From assembly GCA_937934385.1 (NCBI GenBank), contig CALGZV010000090.1:1-9479 (forward strand): a DNA stretch of 9,479 nucleotides, given 5' to 3'. Each line of letters begins with the position of its first letter. Positions within the stretch are counted from its first letter, which is position 1. Positions 6,462 through 9,479 of this stretch are shown here, piece after piece. Below the pieces are notes generated by a model, which saw nothing but the letters and a program-made list of their open reading frames with translations, did not search any database and was not told where the DNA came from. Both the position numbers and the translations under genes were made by a program. This DNA comes from an uncultured Clostridia bacterium (GTDB lineage Bacteria; Bacillota; Clostridia; Oscillospirales; CAG-272).

Positions 6462-6491
6462 CCCGTACTTGGGGAGGAAAGGTAAAATTTT

Positions 6492-7790
6492 ATGCTTCAT
6501 AATAACGTAGGAATAAATGATGCGGGACATCTTACTTTCGCCGGAAGAGATACGACCGAGCTGTGCGAAAAATACTCAACACCTCTCATGCTTATGGATG
6601 AAAACCGCATAAGAGAGAACTGCCGCACATATATTTCAGCTATGAAAGAATTCATGGGAGAGGAAAGCCGTCCGCTTTTTGCGAGCAAAGCATGCTGTTT
6701 TAAGCAGATATACCGTATTATCGCAGAAGAGGGTATGTGTACCGATATCGTATCTCCCGGAGAACTTTACACCGCCTGCGCGGCAGGATTCCCGATGGAA
6801 AATGCCTTTTTCCACGGCAACAACAAGACCGACGCTGACATTGAGTATGCGATGGATTGCGGTGTAGGTTATTTTATTGTAGATAACCGCGAGGAGCTTG
6901 ATGCTGTAAATAATGAGGCGTCTCTCCGCGGAACAGTTCAGAATATACTGCTCCGTTTAACGCCCGGCATTGATCCGCATACGCAGGAAAAAATATCAAC
7001 CGGAAAGGTGGACTCAAAATTCGGAACCGCTATTGAGACCGGACAGGCTGAGGAGCTGTGCCGCTATGCACTGACACTTAAAAATGTCTGCCTTAAGGGT
7101 TTTCACTGTCATATCGGTTCGCAGATATTTGAATATAAGCCGTTCAGCGATGCTGCTGAAATAATGCTTAAATTCATAAAGAAGCTAAAAACCGATTACG
7201 GATATACTGCGGAAATGCTCAATCTCGGAGGCGGATTCGGCGTAAGGTATGTCGAGAGCGATCCGGTTATCGATTACCGTGAGAATATAAAGGGGCTTGC
7301 CGGAGAGATAAAAGCGCTTTGCGCAGAGCTTGATATAGCTCAGCCGACGATTCTTATGGAGCCGGGACGCAGCATTGTGGCCGACGCAGGAATGACTCTT
7401 TACACAGCAGGAAGCGTCAAGACTATAACAGGTTATAAAAGCTATGTTTCTATAGACGGCGGAATGACAGACAACCCCCGTTTTACGCTTTACGGATCTG
7501 AGTATACGGTTATAAACGCAAGCAAAGCCGACGCTCCGTGCGATTTTACCGCAACTATTGCAGGCCGTTGCTGCGAGAGCGGTGACATTATTCAGGAGGA
7601 TGTTGCTCTTGCAAGGCCTGAGCGAGGCGATAACATAGCCGTACTTGTGACCGGAGCATATAACTATGCTATGGCGTCCAACTATAACAGGATACCCCGT
7701 CCTCCGATCGTAATGATACGTGAAGACGGAACCGAATATGTTGCAGTAGAGCGAGAGACCTATGAGGATCTCTGCCTGAGGGAACTGTAA
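6492..7790 (+). CDS. lysA: Diaminopimelate decarboxylase
   Basis: Catalyses the last step, meso-diaminopimelate to L-lysine plus CO2. It is a 432-residue PLP enzyme of fold type III (alanine racemase-like barrel plus beta domain). Visible elements in order are FASKAC with the PLP lysine Lys66, HCHIGSQ with His207 facing the cofactor, the phosphate-binding LNLGGGFG (243-250), EPGRSIVADAG (290-300), the catalytic CESGD (361-365) supplied across the dimer, and TGAYNYAMASNYN (387-399). The start at 6492 has strong GGGGAGG and AAAGG sites upstream. It is the last gene of the operon, separated from dapL by 113 nt that include a stable hairpin. Cell-wall precursor is drawn off before this step, so separate control would make sense. 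Confidence 0.97.
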   Translation: MLHNNVGINDAGHLTFAGRDTTELCEKYSTPLMLMDENRIRENCRTYISAMKEFMGEESRPLFASKACCFKQIYRIIAEEGMCTDIVSPGELYTACAAGFPMENAFFHGNNKTDADIEYAMDCGVGYFIVDNREELDAVNNEASLRGTVQNILLRLTPGIDPHTQEKISTGKVDSKFGTAIETGQAEELCRYALTLKNVCLKGFHCHIGSQIFEYKPFSDAAEIMLKFIKKLKTDYGYTAEMLNLGGGFGVRYVESDPVIDYRENIKGLAGEIKALCAELDIAQPTILMEPGRSIVADAGMTLYTAGSVKTITGYKSYVSIDGGMTDNPRFTLYGSEYTVINASKADAPCDFTATIAGRCCESGDIIQEDVALARPERGDNIAVLVTGAYNYAMASNYNRIPRPPIVMIREDGTEYVAVERETYEDLCLREL

Positions 7791-7853
7791 GGACAAGCTC
7801 ATAATTATAATAATTTATCCGCAGATTTCTGCTTTTCGGGGGAAAATTTGTCC
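7791..7853 (+). other. Possible structured 3' tail after lysA
   Basis: GGACAA (7791-7796) just after the lysA stop can pair with TTGTCC (7848-7853). Between them lie ATCC against GGGG-type pairings and the small hairpin GCAGA/TCTGC. It has no U-tract like that of an intrinsic terminator. It may be an mRNA 3' structure or chance; the rest of 7854-7906 is AT-rich with nothing recognised. Confidence 0.25.
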
Positions 7854-7906
7854 TGAGAAAAGTTATCTTTAAATTTTAATAAAATTGTATTGATGAATAA
7901 GAGCCC

Positions 7907-7944
7907 GACGAATACCCCGGAACCTTGTTGTATCAACAATAAAA
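7907..7944. repeat. Dispersed repeat, copy 2 (terminator-adjacent)
   Basis: The second copy of the TACCCCGGAACCTTGTTGT core (7913-7931), with related flanks on both sides of the copy at 19-55. Here TTGTTG and CAACAA around the core end form a small stem. As in copy 1, it abuts the terminator hairpin on the same side and in the same orientation. Confidence 0.6.
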
Positions 7945-7983
7945 CCGTATCTTACGTTTTGTATTATCGTAAGATACGGTTTT
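7941..7983. terminator. Bidirectional terminator between lysA and the ATPase gene
   Basis: AAAACCGTATCTTACG (7941-7956) and its exact complement (7968-7983) give a 16-bp stem with an 11-nt loop. Reading plus, it ends in a T-rich run continuing to 7990; reading minus, it ends in TTTTATTGTTG. It therefore serves both convergent transcripts: the lysine operon from the left and the ilvD-ATPase transcript from the right. Confidence 0.9.
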
Positions 7984-7998
7984 TGTTTTTCGTGGAAT

Positions 7999-9201
7999 TC
8001 ACTGCTTTGAGATCAGTCCGTCTATAAACTGTTTTGCGGCGCGTGCAGAACGTGTGCTTCGTGCGAGCGCAAAGCGCTCGGCAGCAGCGTCGAGTTCTTC
8101 ACGGCTGCATGTAATTCCGTTTGTTTCTGCAAGGTGATGGACGATATCAAGATATGTATTCTTGTCAGGACGGGAGAAGGTAAGCTGGATACCGAAACGC
8201 TCGGAAAGGGATATGATCTCCTGCATCGTATCGTTTCTGTGAATATCGTCTCCTTCGCGGTCCGAGAACTTTTCCTTGACAAGATGTCTGCGGTTGCTCG
8301 TCGCGTAGATAACGACGTTTTGCGATTTTGCAGATACAGATCCTTCAAGCATGGCTTTCATAGCGCTGAAATTGTCATCATCCTTTGCAAATGAAAGATC
8401 GTCTATGAAAAGAATGAATTTCAGCGGATTTGCAGTAAGCTCGTCAAGAATCGACGGTATCTCGTGAAGCTGCTCTTTGCGGACTTCGAGAATCCTGAGT
8501 CCCTCTGAGTACAGCTCGTTCACGACAGCTTTGATCGTTGACGATTTGCCCGTTCCTGCGTCACCTGTCAGCAGAATATTAGCGGCAGGCTTTCCGTCAA
8601 GCAATGCCTTTGTGTTATCAAGAATGATCTTTTTTTCATATTCATAGTCTACAAGATCGGTAAGATGTGTGGAATCCGGATTTTTGACCGGAACTATACG
8701 TTTATCCTGATCAATATAGAACATGTGGTAGCGTGCATATATCCCGTATCCGTATTTGCCGATATTCTCTGCGCGGTGAAAATAGCTTTTGCAGAGATCG
8801 TTAGGGCTATTGTTCCATCCCGGAAGCGCTCCTTTCCAGTCAAGTCCTGCACGAAGCTTTTCTGGCGTAAGCTCTGCTGTTTCCTGAAGTGTTTTCAGCT
8901 CCTCCCTGAGGCTTTCGCGAACCTTATCTGACGGCGTTTCTCCTTTTCCGATAGCTTTGATAAAGCAATTTTCATCATCGTTTACAAGACTTTTTATGTA
9001 TTCTCCGAGGTCATCCGTACCCGAATTGTACAACCTCGAAACAAATTCAGAATAAGCATAAACTGTATTTGCATCATCAGCGCCATGCATTGCCGCACTG
9101 AGATAATCAGTGAGTCCTTTCACGACAGGATCGGAAAGGAGCGCTCGAAATACAGACAAAGAATTAAGACGTATTGACAGACAGTATAAATCGTTATTCA
9201 T
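7999..9201 (-). CDS. DUF815-family AAA ATPase
   Basis: A 400-residue cytoplasmic P-loop ATPase whose cellular role is not established. The first 190 residues or so are a helical, poorly recognisable region (including the aromatic GKYGYGIYARYHMFYI, about 148-163). The C-terminal half is the ATPase: Walker A GDAGTGKS (213-220), Walker B FILFIDD (262-268) with FAKDDDNFSAMKAMLEGS after it, a sensor-1 asparagine in YATSNRRHL (Asn303), SERFG with a candidate arginine finger (Arg335), and the sensor-2-like RSTRSARAAKQF (381-392). This arrangement is typical of DUF815 proteins. It starts 14 nt after the ilvD stop with only a weak ribosome site, so it is probably co-transcribed and coupled with ilvD. 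No functional link to valine/isoleucine synthesis is evident. Confidence 0.85.
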   Translation of the reverse strand: MNNDLYCLSIRLNSLSVFRALLSDPVVKGLTDYLSAAMHGADDANTVYAYSEFVSRLYNSGTDDLGEYIKSLVNDDENCFIKAIGKGETPSDKVRESLREELKTLQETAELTPEKLRAGLDWKGALPGWNNSPNDLCKSYFHRAENIGKYGYGIYARYHMFYIDQDKRIVPVKNPDSTHLTDLVDYEYEKKIILDNTKALLDGKPAANILLTGDAGTGKSSTIKAVVNELYSEGLRILEVRKEQLHEIPSILDELTANPLKFILFIDDLSFAKDDDNFSAMKAMLEGSVSAKSQNVVIYATSNRRHLVKEKFSDREGDDIHRNDTMQEIISLSERFGIQLTFSRPDKNTYLDIVHHLAETNGITCSREELDAAAERFALARSTRSARAAKQFIDGLISKQ

Positions 9202-9215
9202 GGCAGGTCTCTGTT

Positions 9216-9479
9216 TCAGTTCAGGATTGCACCCTCTGCGCCGCTTGAAACAAGAGATGCGTAGCGCTTGAGATATCCGGAAAGCTCTTTTGTTTTAGGA
9301 ACGAACGACGCCATACGAGCGGCGATCTCACTCTCATCAACTTTAAGTTCGAGTTTATTTTCTGGTATATTTATGCTGATAATATCGCCTTCCTGTACAA
9401 GACCAATATTACCACCAGCAGCAGCTTCAGGAGAAACATGACCAATACTAGCACCTCTTGATGCACCGCTGAAACGACC
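9216..9479 (-). CDS. ilvD: Dihydroxy-acid dehydratase, C-terminal end (partial)
   Basis: The last 87 codons of a gene entering from the right edge. The translation begins [20 protein letters not shown] and continues [20 protein letters not shown], the highly conserved C-terminal block of the IlvD/Edd family. In IlvD, which dehydrates dihydroxy acids in valine and isoleucine synthesis using an iron-sulfur cluster, this block helps close the active site. Related sugar-acid dehydratases share it, so ilvD is the most likely but not the only reading; the cluster cysteines lie outside the window. The protein ends normally (AEGAILN, stop at 9218-9216). The first 40 or so codons visible favour T-ending codons (GGT, GCT, CGT) more than the later ones, which may reflect high expression. 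Confidence 0.9.
   Translation of the reverse strand, partial: GRFSGASRGASIGHVSPEAAAGGNIGLVQEGDIISINIPENKLELKVDESEIAARMASFVPKTKELSGYLKRYASLVSSGAEGAILN

Noticed and set aside
7185..7802. 205-codon minus-strand open frame opposite lysA
   Set aside because: It is antisense to the conserved lysA coding sequence, with no recognisable domain and no start signals.
1..9479. CRISPR array, tRNA, rRNA, phage or defence genes
   Set aside because: No regularly spaced repeats, cloverleaf with CCA end, rRNA blocks or phage/defence protein motifs were found on either strand.

Overview
The window reads as chromosome of a low-to-mid GC anaerobic Firmicute, most likely a clostridial gut bacterium of the Oscillospiraceae/Ruminococcaceae kind. 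The evidence is sigma-A-type promoters, AGGAGG-type ribosome binding sites, TPP and lysine riboswitches with intrinsic terminators, and the use of LL-diaminopimelate aminotransferase (DapL) for lysine synthesis. The taxonomy is inferred from gene content and protein style, not from a search. I saw no transposase, phage gene, CRISPR array, tRNA or rRNA.

Layout. (1) Positions 1-300 hold a minus-strand leader: a promoter, a TPP riboswitch and its terminator, controlling a gene beyond the left edge. (2) 301-2132 (+) is a two-gene operon of a MarR-family regulator and a MATE efflux pump. A long inverted repeat lies over its promoter, and the arrangement resembles mepR-mepA of Staphylococcus. (3) 2261-7790 (+) is a lysine operon. 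A lysine riboswitch is followed by dapA, dapB, dapF, dapL and lysA. Together these would convert aspartate semialdehyde plus pyruvate to meso-diaminopimelate and then lysine by the four-step aminotransferase route. (4) A bidirectional terminator at 7941-7983 separates this operon from a minus-strand pair entering from the right edge: the 3' end of ilvD (valine/isoleucine synthesis) followed by an AAA-type ATPase of the DUF815 family.

The main anomaly is dapF, which is broken. Its N-terminal 65 codons and its C-terminal part lie in different frames and meet at an ATGA overlap. Removing exactly 50 nt (4435-4484, between two GACGG repeats) restores a continuous 285-residue DapF. The extra 50 nt themselves encode a second, diverged version of the same DapF motif. 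This looks like a join between two different dapF alleles, either a real recombination or an assembly/read chimera.

Other items worth noting are a 19-nt identical sequence (about 37 nt with flanks) placed just beyond two different terminators nearly 8 kb apart, the operator-like palindrome around the marR -10 box, and a 13-bp hairpin just before lysA. I found no convincing new multi-gene system: apart from dapF, the genes look like ordinary core metabolism and drug efflux.
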